Part shown: piece after piece, positions 34,499 to 42,800 of the stretch
Layout: the number at the start of each line of letters is the position of its first letter
How positions within the stretch are numbered: position 1 is the stretch's first letter
Assembly (NCBI RefSeq): GCF_014649775.1
Contig: NZ_BMTR01000011.1
Span: 272,616 to 336,615 of the forward strand
Reading direction: 5' to 3'
Source: Streptomyces longisporoflavus
GTDB lineage: Bacteria > Actinomycetota > Actinomycetes > Streptomycetales > Streptomycetaceae
DNA length: 64,000 bases
Translations under genes and position numbers: made by a program
Notes under the pieces: model-generated
The model's input: the letters and a program-made list of their open reading frames with translations, nothing else
The model's database searches: none
Told to the model about the DNA's origin: nothing

Positions 34499-34620
34499 GG
34501 TCTGTCGCTCCGACGGGGGATGCGGAGCGCGTACGAAGTATGTCACGGGGGACCCGGTACCCGGCACCGGAACTACATGATTGATCTGAGCTTTTCTTGA
34601 GCTTGGCGCAACGTCGACGG

Positions 34621-35010
34621 TCAGTTCTCGTGGCCGTACGGAGTGCCGGAGCCGCCCGGCGCGGGGCCCGCGCCGCCTTCCGGGACGGGTTCCGGGGACT
34701 CTGCGCGCGCCAGCGCCGGCGGCAGAATTGGCCGGGATGGTGCCGGTACGAAGGTCGACGGCAACGAGGGCGCGTTCTCCCGGCCCGCGTTGGCGATCAC
34801 GACGGAGATGTACGGCAGGAGGATGCCGAGCACCAGAGCGACGAGGGCGACGTGCCGCTCGATGTTCCACAGCACCGCCGCGGCGACGACCGAAAGAGTG
34901 CGGACCGACATCGAGATCACATACCGGCGCTGCCTGCCCCGCACATCGTCCGCGAGACTCTGCCGCGCCCCTGTGATCCGGAATACCGGGGCGTCGCTCT
35001 GCTTCCGCAT
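34621..35010 (-). CDS. DUF3099 membrane protein
   Basis: A 129-residue protein: basic N-terminus with FRITGARQSLADDVRGRQRRY (written here in part), two TM helices (YVISMSVRTLSVVAAAVLW and VALVALVLGILLPYISVVIA) and a Pro/Ser/Gly-rich C-terminal tail. This is the DUF3099 pattern common in actinobacteria; function not known. ATG 35010 preceded by GGTGGAA. Confidence 0.85.
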   Translation of the reverse strand: MRKQSDAPVFRITGARQSLADDVRGRQRRYVISMSVRTLSVVAAAVLWNIERHVALVALVLGILLPYISVVIANAGRENAPSLPSTFVPAPSRPILPPALARAESPEPVPEGGAGPAPGGSGTPYGHEN

Positions 35011-35223
35011 CACATTCCACCGCCTGCTCAGAAGCCGGGCGCTCCCCGGCCCGGACCCGCTCCACGTTACGCCGGGGCTGCGCAGCCTTCGAGACCGGGG
35101 GCGGGTTCCTTCTCGGTGTCCTGCCTGCGCCGTGCCACGTATGGAGTCACCCGACATGCGCCGTATGGAGGATCGGTCGACACTGACCGTAATGCTCAAG
35201 TTGAGCCGGACGAGGAGGCAGCT

Positions 35224-35499
35224 ATGAGCTGGTTGTGGGCCATCATCGTCGGATTTGTGCTGGGGTTGATCGCCAAGGCGATCCTGCCCGGCAAGCAGCA
35301 CAGTCCGCTCTGGCTGACCACGATCTTCGGCATCATCGGCGCGATCATCGGCAACTCGCTTGCCTCTGGGTTCGGCATCGATGACACCAAGGGAATCGAC
35401 TGGGGTCGGCACGCCCTGCAGCTCGTGGCGGCACTCGTCGTCGTGGGCGTCGGAGACATGCTGTACAAGATGATCAGAGGCAACAAGCAGCGGGCCTGA
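35224..35499 (+). CDS. GlsB/YeaQ/YmgE family stress-response membrane protein
   Basis: A 91-residue membrane protein with three hydrophobic helices: MSWLWAIIVGFVLGLIAKAI, IFGIIGAIIGNSLAS (glycine zipper) and LQLVAALVVVGVGDMLY. GKQHSPLWLTTIFG matches the family core G-x-x-x-G-W/L-T. Transglycosylase-associated or general-stress small proteins of this kind are induced by acid and osmotic stress. GAGGAGG ahead of the ATG. Confidence 0.9.
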   Translation: MSWLWAIIVGFVLGLIAKAILPGKQHSPLWLTTIFGIIGAIIGNSLASGFGIDDTKGIDWGRHALQLVAALVVVGVGDMLYKMIRGNKQRA

Positions 35500-35516
35500 C
35501 CTGCGGGTGCGCGGCA

Positions 35517-35556
35517 TGCGAAGGGGGCCGGTCCGAACGGACCGGCCCCCTTCGCA
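35517..35556. terminator. Bidirectional terminator between YeaQ and tyrS
   Basis: A perfect 19-bp stem (35517-35535 with 35538-35556) around a two-base AA loop. It serves both the plus-strand gene ending at 35499 and tyrS ending at 35566 on the minus strand. Confidence 0.92.
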
Positions 35557-35565
35557 AGTGATCTC

Positions 35566-36834
35566 TCAGCCCGCGGTGACCTCGACCGCCGCCAGGTTCT
35601 TCTTGCCCCGGCGCAGCACCAGCCAGCGCCCGTGCAGAAGCTCTTCGCGGGACGGGACGGCGTCCTCGGAGGCGACCTTCGCGTTGTTCACGTAGGCACC
35701 GCCCTCCTTCACCGTGCGCCGGGCCGCGGACTTGCTCGCCACCAGGCCGACCTCCGCGAGGAGGTCCACCACCGGGCCGAGCTCCGTGACCTGGACGCGC
35801 GGCAGCTCGGAGAGGGCCGCGCTCAGCGTGGCCTCGTCGAGGTCGCCGAGCTCGCCCTGGCCGAACAGCGCCTTGGACGCGGCGATCACCGCGGCGCACT
35901 GGTCGGCCCCGTGCACCAGCGTCGTCAGCTCCTCGGCGAGCGCGCGCTGGGCCGTGCGGGCCTGCGGACGCTCCTCGGTGAGCTTCTCGATCTCCTCGAG
36001 CTCCTCGCGGGACTTGAAGCTGAGGATGCGCATGTACGTCGAGACGTCACGGTCGTCGACGTTCAGCCAGAACTGGTAGAACGCGTACGGCGTGGTCATC
36101 TCGGGGTCGAGCCAGACGGCGCCGCTCTCGGACTTGCCGAACTTGGTGCCGTCCGCCTTGACCATCAGCGGCGTGCCGACGGCGTGCACCGTGGCGTCCG
36201 GCTCCAGGCGGTGGATCAGGTCGATGCCCGCCGTGAGGTTGCCCCACTGGTCGCTGCCGCCGGTCTGCAGCGTGCAGCCGTAGCGCCGGTAGAGCTCCAG
36301 GAAGTCCATGCCCTGCAGGAGCTGGTAGCTGAACTCCGTGTACGAGATGCCCTCCTGCGACTCCAGGCGGCGGGCCACGGAGTCCTTGGTCAGCATCTTG
36401 TTCACGCGGAAGTGCTTGCCGATGTCCCGCAGGAACTCGATCGCGGACATGCCCGCTGTCCAGTCCAGGTTGTTGACCATCAGCGCGGCGTTCTCGCCCT
36501 CGAAGGACAGGAACGGCTCGATCTGCGAGCGCAGCCTGGCCACCCAGTTCGCGACCGTCTCCGGGTCGTTCAGGGTGCGCTCGGCGGTCGGCCGCGGGTC
36601 ACCGATCTGACCCGTGGCGCCGCCCACCAGGGCGAGCGGCCGGTGCCCCGCCTGCTGGAGCCTGCGGACGGTGAGGACCTGCACCAGGTGCCCGACGTGC
36701 AGGCTGGCCGCGGTCGGGTCGAAGCCGCAATAGAACGTGACGGGGCCGTCCGCGAGCGCCTTGCGCAGTGCATCTTCGTCAGTGGACAGGGCGAAAAGAC
36801 CCCGCCACTTCAGCTCGTCGACGATGTCCGTCAC
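35566..36834 (-). CDS. tyrS: Tyrosyl-tRNA synthetase
   Basis: Class I aminoacyl-tRNA synthetase, 422 residues. The HIGH motif is LHVGHL (about residues 45-50), the tyrosine pocket YCGFDPTA precedes it, GGSDQWGN is present, and the KMSKS equivalent is KFGKS. A C-terminal S4-like domain follows (SKSAARRTVKEGGAYVNN). GTG 36834 with AAGGAGA about ten bases ahead; upstream in-frame residues do not match the family. No T-box element is visible in its short leader. Confidence 0.97.
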   Translation of the reverse strand: MTDIVDELKWRGLFALSTDEDALRKALADGPVTFYCGFDPTAASLHVGHLVQVLTVRRLQQAGHRPLALVGGATGQIGDPRPTAERTLNDPETVANWVARLRSQIEPFLSFEGENAALMVNNLDWTAGMSAIEFLRDIGKHFRVNKMLTKDSVARRLESQEGISYTEFSYQLLQGMDFLELYRRYGCTLQTGGSDQWGNLTAGIDLIHRLEPDATVHAVGTPLMVKADGTKFGKSESGAVWLDPEMTTPYAFYQFWLNVDDRDVSTYMRILSFKSREELEEIEKLTEERPQARTAQRALAEELTTLVHGADQCAAVIAASKALFGQGELGDLDEATLSAALSELPRVQVTELGPVVDLLAEVGLVASKSAARRTVKEGGAYVNNAKVASEDAVPSREELLHGRWLVLRRGKKNLAAVEVTAG

Positions 36835-36917
36835 GGTCTTGTGTCTCCTTGAAAGGTTTCTGGCCGGTCGAAGGGCTTTCTGGCCGGTACCGGCTGGCAC
36901 CGGCCAGTCTATGGGCG

Positions 36918-38309
36918 TCACACGCCTTGGCTGACCGAGCTCATGTTGAAGTCGGGGATGCGCAGGGCGGGCATCGCCGCCCTAGTGAACCAGTCGCCCC
37001 ACTCCCTGGGCAGCGTCTTTTCCGTCCGCCCGGCCTCGGCGGCCCGCGAGAGCAGGTCCACCGGTGACTCGTTGAAACGGAAGTTGTTCACCTCGCCCAC
37101 GACCTCGCCGTTCTCCACGAGGTAGACGCCGTCCCTGGTCAGCCCGGTGAGCAGCAGGGTGGCCGGGTCGACCTCGCGGATGTACCAGAGGCAGGTCAGG
37201 AGCAGCCCGCGCTCGGTGCCGGCGACCATCTCCTCCAGGGAGCGGTCGGTGCCGCCGTCGAGGATGAGGTTGTCGATGGCGGGCGCCACCGGAAGGCCGG
37301 TCAGGCCCGCGCTGTGCCGGGTGCTGGTCAGATGCGCGAGCTCGCCCGCGCGTACCCAGTCGGTGGCGGTCAGCGGGAGCCCGTTGTCGAAGACGGACGA
37401 GTCGCCGCCCGAGGCGTGCGCGAGCACGAACGGCGCGGACTCCAGGCCCGGCTCGTACGGGTCGCTGCGCAGCGTCAGGGGCAGCTCGGCGAGGCGGTCG
37501 CCGACGCGGGTGCCGCCGCCCGGCCTGGAGAACACCGTCCGGCCCTCGGCCGCGTCCCGCGCGGAGGCCGACCACAGCTGGTAGATCAGCAGATCGGCGA
37601 CGGCGGTGGGCGGCAGCAGCGTCTCGTACCGCCCCGCGGGCAGCTCGACGCGTCGCTGGGCCCAGCCCAGGCGTTTGGCGAGCTCCGCGTCCAGCGCCGC
37701 GGGGTCGACGTCCTTGAAGTCCCGCGTGGCACGCCCCGCCCAGGCAGACTTCGTGCGGTCGGGGGACTTCGCGTTCAGTTCGAGGGTGCCGTTGGGCTGA
37801 TCGTGCCGCAGACGCAGGCCCGTCGATGTCCCCAGGTAACTCGACACGAGCTCGTGGTTCGCGAAGCCGTACAGCTCGCGTCCCCCCGCCCGCGCCGTGG
37901 CGAATGCCTCGCCGAGCGCGGGGGCGAAGTCCGCGAAGACCGCCGACGACGTCTCGCCGGGTGCGTCCCTGAAGTCCGCGGACTCCTCGGCCCCGGCCAC
38001 CAGCGGCTGCGCGTCCTCGGCGGGGCCCGCCCCGCGTGCGGCGTGCTCGGCGGCGCGGACCAGGGGCTCCAGATCGGCGGCGGTGACGGCCGATCGCGAC
38101 ACGACGCCGGACGCGGTGCCCTCCTTGCCGTCGACGGTCGCTATGACGGTGAGCGTGCGGCCGCGGGTGACGCCGTTCGTGGTCAGGGCGTTGCCCGCCC
38201 AGCGCAGGTTCGCGGTCGAGTGCTCGTCGGCGATGACGACGCAGCCGTCGGCGGTGGACAGTTCGAGGGCGCGCTCGACGATCTCGTACGGCTTGCTGCT
38301 GCGGCTCAT
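36918..38309 (-). CDS. tldE: TldE/PmbA-type metallopeptidase subunit
   Basis: A 463-residue protein of the TldD/PmbA family lacking the HExxxH motif, hence the TldE-type partner. Features: SLGTSTGLRLRHDQPNG-like centre (YLGTSTGLRLRHDQP), LLTGLTRDGVYLVENGEVVGE near the C-terminus and FRFNESP. TldD-TldE form a heterodimeric zinc protease that cleaves unfolded peptides and matures microcin-like peptides. It overlaps tldD by four bases and is followed by tyrS after 83 bases. Confidence 0.92.
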   Translation of the reverse strand: MSRSSKPYEIVERALELSTADGCVVIADEHSTANLRWAGNALTTNGVTRGRTLTVIATVDGKEGTASGVVSRSAVTAADLEPLVRAAEHAARGAGPAEDAQPLVAGAEESADFRDAPGETSSAVFADFAPALGEAFATARAGGRELYGFANHELVSSYLGTSTGLRLRHDQPNGTLELNAKSPDRTKSAWAGRATRDFKDVDPAALDAELAKRLGWAQRRVELPAGRYETLLPPTAVADLLIYQLWSASARDAAEGRTVFSRPGGGTRVGDRLAELPLTLRSDPYEPGLESAPFVLAHASGGDSSVFDNGLPLTATDWVRAGELAHLTSTRHSAGLTGLPVAPAIDNLILDGGTDRSLEEMVAGTERGLLLTCLWYIREVDPATLLLTGLTRDGVYLVENGEVVGEVNNFRFNESPVDLLSRAAEAGRTEKTLPREWGDWFTRAAMPALRIPDFNMSSVSQGV

Positions 38310-39829
38310 CGACCGGCCTCCTGCGTGGTGTTGAGGATGTTCACGCCCCGGAACAGGGCCGAGGGGCAGCCGTGCGAGACCGCCGCGACCTGGCCCGGCT
38401 GGGCCTTGCCGCAGTTGAAGGCACCGCCGAGCACATATGTCTGCGGGCCGCCGACCGCGGCCATCGAACCCCAGAAGTCGGTGGTGGTCGCCTGGTACGC
38501 GACATCACGGAGCTGACCGGTGATGCGGCCGTTCTCGATGCGGTAGAAGCGCTGCCCCGTGAACTGGAAATTGTACCTTTGCATGTCAATTGACCATGAA
38601 CGGTCGCCAACTACGTAAATGCCGCGATCGACGCCCGCGATCAGATCCTCCGTCGACAGCCCGCCCGGATCCGGTTGGAGCGACACGTTCGCCATGCGCT
38701 GCACCGGCACATGGCCGGGGGAGTCGGCGTACGCGCATCCGTTCGAGCGCTCGAAGCCGGTGAGTTTCGCGATGCGCCGGTCCAGCTGGTAGCCGACCAG
38801 GGTGCCGTCCTTGACCAGGTCCCAGGACTGCGCGGCCACGCCCTCGTCGTCGTACCCGATGGTGGCGAGGCCGTGCTCGGCCGTCCTGTCGCCCGTCACA
38901 TTCATGATCGACGAGCCGTACGCCAGCTTGCCGAGCTGGTCGAAGGTGGCGAACGAGGTTCCCGCGTACGCGGCTTCGTAGCCGAGCGCGCGGTCCAGCT
39001 CGGTGGCGTGGCCGATGGACTCGTGGATGGTCAGCCAGAGGTTCGACGGATCGACGACCAGGTCGTACGAACCGGCCTCCACGCTCGGCGCCCGCATCTT
39101 CTCGGCGAGGTGACCGGGGATGCGCTCCAGCTCGGCGTCCCAGTCCCAGCCCGTCCCCGTGAGGTACTCCCAGCCGCGCCCGGCCGGCGGCGCGATGGTC
39201 CGCATCGAGTCGAACTCACCGCTCGACTCGTCGACCGCGACCGCGGTGAGCTGCGGGTGCAGGCGGACCCGCTGCTGCGTGGTCACCGTCCCCGCCGTGT
39301 CCGCGTAGAACTTGTTCTCGTGCACGGTGAGCAGCGAGGCGTCGACGTGCGAGACGCCGTCGGCGGCCAGGAGGCGGGAGCTCCACTCGGCGAGCAGCCC
39401 GCTCTTCTCCTCCTCCGGCACGGAGAAGGGATCGATCTCGTACGCCGACACCCACGTCTTCTCGGCGTGCACCGGCTCGTCCGCGAGCTCCACGCGCTCG
39501 TCGGAGCCCGCCGCCTTGATGACCTTGGCCGAAAGCTTCGCCATCGCCACGGCTTGGGACGCGACCTTCGCCGCCGCGTCCATCGTCAGGTCCACGCCCG
39601 AGGCGAAGCCCCAGGTTCCGCCGTGCACGACACGGACCGCGTAGCCGAGGTCCGTGGTGTCCGAGGTGCCGGACGGTTTGGCGTCCCGCAGCCGCCAGGA
39701 CGCGCTGCGCACCCGCTCCAAGCGGAAGTCCGCGTGGTCTGCGCCCAGGGCACGCGCGCGTGCGAGCGCCGCGTCGGCGAGAGCCCGCAGGGGCAGCGCC
39801 GTAAAGGCTTCGTCGATGGAATGGGGCAC
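38306..39829 (-). CDS. tldD: TldD metallopeptidase subunit
   Basis: Catalytic subunit of the TldD-TldE protease, 507 residues. The zinc site is HESIGHATELD (residues about 270-280) and the Cys ligand region GGAFNCGKAQPGQ is near the C-terminus. YDLVVDPSNLWLTIHES surrounds the site. Stop overlaps the tldE start (ATGA). No RiPP precursor or modification gene was recognised close by, so a housekeeping peptidase role is the default. Confidence 0.94.
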   Translation of the reverse strand: MPHSIDEAFTALPLRALADAALARARALGADHADFRLERVRSASWRLRDAKPSGTSDTTDLGYAVRVVHGGTWGFASGVDLTMDAAAKVASQAVAMAKLSAKVIKAAGSDERVELADEPVHAEKTWVSAYEIDPFSVPEEEKSGLLAEWSSRLLAADGVSHVDASLLTVHENKFYADTAGTVTTQQRVRLHPQLTAVAVDESSGEFDSMRTIAPPAGRGWEYLTGTGWDWDAELERIPGHLAEKMRAPSVEAGSYDLVVDPSNLWLTIHESIGHATELDRALGYEAAYAGTSFATFDQLGKLAYGSSIMNVTGDRTAEHGLATIGYDDEGVAAQSWDLVKDGTLVGYQLDRRIAKLTGFERSNGCAYADSPGHVPVQRMANVSLQPDPGGLSTEDLIAGVDRGIYVVGDRSWSIDMQRYNFQFTGQRFYRIENGRITGQLRDVAYQATTTDFWGSMAAVGGPQTYVLGGAFNCGKAQPGQVAAVSHGCPSALFRGVNILNTTQEAGR

Positions 39830-40014
39830 GGATGTCTCCCTGCTGTCGGCACCGGTCGGTCAGATCATGTCGCGCGTGGAGGTCCGGCGGCCAGAGTTTT
39901 CTGTAGGGACCCGACAGGGAGTCCGGTACGCCACTGTCGGTCGTCGATTCTCCGTATGGAGCACCGTACCGATAGGTTTTCGAGGTACCAGACCGCTATC
40001 GAAAGGGTGATCCG

Positions 40015-40734
40015 TTGAGCCGCTCGGTTCTCGTCACCGGAGGAAACCGGGGCATCGGCCTCGCCATCGCCCGCGTCTTCGCCGACGCGGGCGACAAGGT
40101 CGCGATCACTTACCGCTCGGGTGAACCACCCCGGGCCCTCACCGAGCTCGGAGTCCTCGCCGTCAAGTGCGACATCACCGACGCCGAGCAGGTGGAGCAG
40201 GCCTACAAGGAGATCGAGGAGAAGCACGGGCCCGTGGAGGTCCTGGTGGCCAACGCCGGGATCACCAAGGACCAGCTCCTCATGCGGATGTCCGAGGAGG
40301 ACTTCACGTCCGTCCTCGACACCAACCTCACCGGCACCTTCCGTGTCGTCAAGCGCGCCAACCGCGGCATGCTGCGCGCCAGGAAGGGCCGCGTCGTCCT
40401 CATCTCCTCGGTCGTCGGCCTGATGGGCGGACCGGGGCAGGCGAACTACGCCGCCTCCAAGGCCGGCCTGGTCGGCTTCGCGCGCTCGCTCGCCCGTGAG
40501 CTCGGGTCGCGCAACCTCACCTTCAACGTCGTCGCGCCGGGTTTTGTCGACACCGACATGACCAAGGTGCTCACCGACGAGCAGCGGTCGAACATCGTGG
40601 CGCAGGTGCCGCTCGGCCGTTACGCGAACCCCGAGGAGATCGCCGCCGCGGTGAAGTTCCTCGCCTCGGACGACGCGTCGTACATCACTGGAGCCGTCAT
40701 CCCCGTTGACGGCGGATTGGGCATGGGTCACTGA
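40015..40734 (+). CDS. fabG: 3-oxoacyl-ACP reductase FabG (MabA type)
   Basis: SDR of 239 residues reducing beta-ketoacyl-ACP in fatty acid synthase II. Motifs: TGGNRGIGLAIA at residues about 8-19, ANAGIT, catalytic Ser in LISSVVG, and YAASK. The C-terminal PVDGGLGMGH is typical of mycobacterial MabA. Starts with TTG, with AAAGGGTGA upstream. Six bases separate it from fabI; this gene order matches the mabA-inhA operon of mycobacteria. Confidence 0.96.
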   Translation: MSRSVLVTGGNRGIGLAIARVFADAGDKVAITYRSGEPPRALTELGVLAVKCDITDAEQVEQAYKEIEEKHGPVEVLVANAGITKDQLLMRMSEEDFTSVLDTNLTGTFRVVKRANRGMLRARKGRVVLISSVVGLMGGPGQANYAASKAGLVGFARSLARELGSRNLTFNVVAPGFVDTDMTKVLTDEQRSNIVAQVPLGRYANPEEIAAAVKFLASDDASYITGAVIPVDGGLGMGH

Positions 40735-40739
40735 TCACC

Positions 40740-41501
40740 ATGAGCGGAATTCTCGACGGCAAGAAGATCCTCGTCACCGGTGTGCTGACGGAGGCGTCCA
40801 TCGCCTTCCACGCGGCCAAGGTCGCTCAGGAGCAGGGCGCCGAGGTCATCCTGACCGCCTTCCCGCGGCCCACGCTCACCGAGCGCATCGCCAAGAAGCT
40901 CCCGAAGCCTGCCAAGGTCATCGAGCTCGACGTCACCAACCAGGAGCACCTGGACCGCCTCGCGGGTGTGGTGAAGGACGAGCTCGGCGGTCTCGACGGC
41001 ATCGTGCACTCCATCGGCTTCGCCCCGCAGGGTGCCTTCAACTTCCTTGAGGCGTCCTTCGAGGACGTCGCGACGGCGATGCACGTCTCGGCGTTCTCCC
41101 TGAAGTCGCTCACCATGGCCTGCCGCCCGCTGTTCGAGGACGGGGCCTCGGTCGTCGGCCTCACCTTCGACGCGCAGTTCGCCTGGCCCAAGTACGACTG
41201 GATGGGCCCGGCCAAGGCCGCCCTGGAGGCCACGAGCCGCTACCTCGCCCGCGACCTGGGCAAGGAGGACGTCCGCTGCAACCTCATCTCGGCGGGTCCG
41301 CTCGGCTCCATGGCCGCCAAGTCCATCCCGGGCTTCGGCGAGCTCGCGGACGTCTGGAACACCCGTTCGCCGCTGAACTGGGACATGGCCGACCCGGAGC
41401 CCGCGGGCCGCGGCATCGTCGCGCTGCTCTCGGACTTCTTCCCGAAGACGACCGGCGAGATCATCCACGTCGACGGCGGCGTGCACATGATGGGTGCCTG
41501 A
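40740..41501 (+). CDS. fabI: Enoyl-ACP reductase FabI (InhA type)
   Basis: NADH-dependent enoyl-ACP reductase, 253 residues. FabI/InhA hallmarks: ILVTGVLTEASIAFHAA cofactor loop with SIAF, HSIGFAP, FDAQFAWPKYDWMGPAKAALEA containing the Tyr-x6-Lys pair, and RCNLISAGPLGSMAAKSIPG. The last reductive step in fatty acid elongation and the homologue of the isoniazid/triclosan target. Cotranscribed with fabG; a hairpin follows. Confidence 0.97.
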   Translation: MSGILDGKKILVTGVLTEASIAFHAAKVAQEQGAEVILTAFPRPTLTERIAKKLPKPAKVIELDVTNQEHLDRLAGVVKDELGGLDGIVHSIGFAPQGAFNFLEASFEDVATAMHVSAFSLKSLTMACRPLFEDGASVVGLTFDAQFAWPKYDWMGPAKAALEATSRYLARDLGKEDVRCNLISAGPLGSMAAKSIPGFGELADVWNTRSPLNWDMADPEPAGRGIVALLSDFFPKTTGEIIHVDGGVHMMGA

Positions 41502-41522
41502 GCAGGCATTACGTACGTATCC

Positions 41523-41561
41523 GACGCCTCGTCCCCCGCACCGCGCGGGAGGCGGGGCGTC
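41523..41561 (+). terminator. Terminator after fabI
   Basis: GACGCC (41523-41528) pairs with GGCGTC (41556-41561), with further CCCCGC/GCGGGG-type pairing inside. Imperfect but GC-rich, 20 bases after the stop. Confidence 0.5.
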
Positions 41562-41616
41562 ACCCGTTCGGCCCACCGGCCGGGCGAGGTCGGGGCACAG
41601 CCGCGCACCCTTAGGT

Positions 41617-41973
41617 GTGCGCCCGTCATCTCCCGCGGTGCTCGCCGCTCTCACTGTGCTGATCGCCCTGCCGTACGGCGCCCCGTCACACGCCGTCACC
41701 GGGACGACGACACCGCACGCGCGCGTGGAGGCCGCCGAACCCCGGCCCTTCGGCGCGGAGTGCCGCACCAGCGTCGAGGGCTCGGAGGCGGTCGCGTACT
41801 GCCACAACCCCTACCCCGAGCCCGACCGGGTGCGCTTGCACGTGGAGTGCGAGCAGTGGTGGGACATCGACAGCGACGGCGTGCCGGTCGAGGCGGGGCC
41901 CGCCTCGACCGTGCGGCTCACCGGGCGCTGCTGGAAAGAGATCCGGACGGTCTGGGTCAGCCACGAGAAGTGA
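41617..41973 (+). CDS. Small secreted protein with four cysteines
   Basis: A 118-residue exported protein. Signal peptide: AVLAALTVLIALPYGAPSHA with cleavage near SHA-VT. The mature part has four Cys (ECRTSVEG, AYCHNPY, VECEQWW, GRCWKEI), likely two disulfides, in a beta-rich region of about 70 residues. Family unknown. GTG 41617 used; no clear ribosome binding site, and the sequence just ahead (GCGCACC...GGTGTGCGC) is a palindrome overlapping the start. Confidence 0.68.
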   Translation: MRPSSPAVLAALTVLIALPYGAPSHAVTGTTTPHARVEAAEPRPFGAECRTSVEGSEAVAYCHNPYPEPDRVRLHVECEQWWDIDSDGVPVEAGPASTVRLTGRCWKEIRTVWVSHEK

Positions 41974-42023
41974 CGGCCACGGGGGCGGTGCTTTTCATCG
42001 CGGAGTCTCGGGTCGGTTTCGGG

Positions 42024-42710
42024 TCACGGCCGCGCGTCGAAGAGCTCCGGGCGGCACATGAAGGGGTAGCCCGCCGCCTCCTTCGCCGCCGCCTCCGCGT
42101 CGCTCTCCCGGATCGCGTCGACGAGCCGGGCGTGGTCCATGTGGCTCTCGGGGGTCAGCTTCTCGCCGACGTCCTCGCGCAGCCAGTCCCGCATGACCTC
42201 GCCGAGGTCCGCGTACATCGCCGTCATCACGTCGTTGTGGGACGCGGCCACGACAGCCAGGTGGAAGGTCGCGTCCGCCGTCACGAAAGCCTCCGCGTCG
42301 CCCGACGCCCAGGCCTGCTCGCGGCGCTCCAGAAGGGCGTCGAGCTGCTTGAGGTCGCGTTCCGTGCGCCGTTGCGCGGCCAGCTTCGCCGCGCTCGACT
42401 CCAGCGTGCTGCGCAGCTCCGCGATGTGCCGCGGCTCGGCGTCGGCGAACCTGCGCTGCATCACACCGGCCAGTTCGCTCGTCGCGACCACGTACGTCCC
42501 CGACCCCTGGCGGATGTCGAGGAGGCCGTTGTGCGCGAGGGCACGGACCGCCTCCCGGACGGTGTTGCGCGCCACCCCCAGCTGCTCGACCAGCTCGGGC
42601 TCGGTGGGGATACGGGAGCCGACCGGCCATTCTCCCGACGAGATCTGATTGCGCAGCTCGGCGATGACCTGCTCGGAGAGCGCAGATCGGTGAGGGGTGG
42701 TCAGCGGCAT
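42024..42710 (-). CDS. GntR/FadR-type (FCD) transcriptional regulator
   Basis: A 228-residue regulator: winged HTH at residues about 8-72 (LSEQVIAELRNQISSGEWP, IPTEPELVEQLGVARNTVRE, DIRQGSGTYV) and an FCD all-helical ligand domain (AELRSTLESSAAKLAAQR, FHLAVVAASHNDVM, DHARLVDAI). Metal-binding His residues of the FCD family are present. Divergent from the MFS gene, so it probably represses that transporter. ATG with AAGGAATG ahead. Confidence 0.93.
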   Translation of the reverse strand: MPLTTPHRSALSEQVIAELRNQISSGEWPVGSRIPTEPELVEQLGVARNTVREAVRALAHNGLLDIRQGSGTYVVATSELAGVMQRRFADAEPRHIAELRSTLESSAAKLAAQRRTERDLKQLDALLERREQAWASGDAEAFVTADATFHLAVVAASHNDVMTAMYADLGEVMRDWLREDVGEKLTPESHMDHARLVDAIRESDAEAAAKEAAGYPFMCRPELFDARP

Positions 42711-42760
42711 GACATTCCTTCGTGCGCGATGTGACGGGGACGGTCGGAAAGCAGACAACG

Positions 42761-42776
42761 GATTGGACAGCCAATC
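42761..42776. promoter_or_regulatory. Candidate GntR operator
   Basis: GATTGG-ACAG-CCAATC, a perfect 6-4-6 inverted repeat in the 90-base gap between the divergent GntR and MFS genes, 25 bases from the MFS ATG. Confidence 0.6.
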
Positions 42777-42800
42777 ATCCCATGATTCTATGATGGGCCT

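Noticed and set aside
36835..36917. T-box leader for tyrS
   Set aside because: The gap to the upstream gene is only 83 bases and no T-box sequence is seen.
36918..39829. RiPP cluster around tldD-tldE
   Set aside because: No precursor peptide, cyclase or transporter gene recognised next to them.
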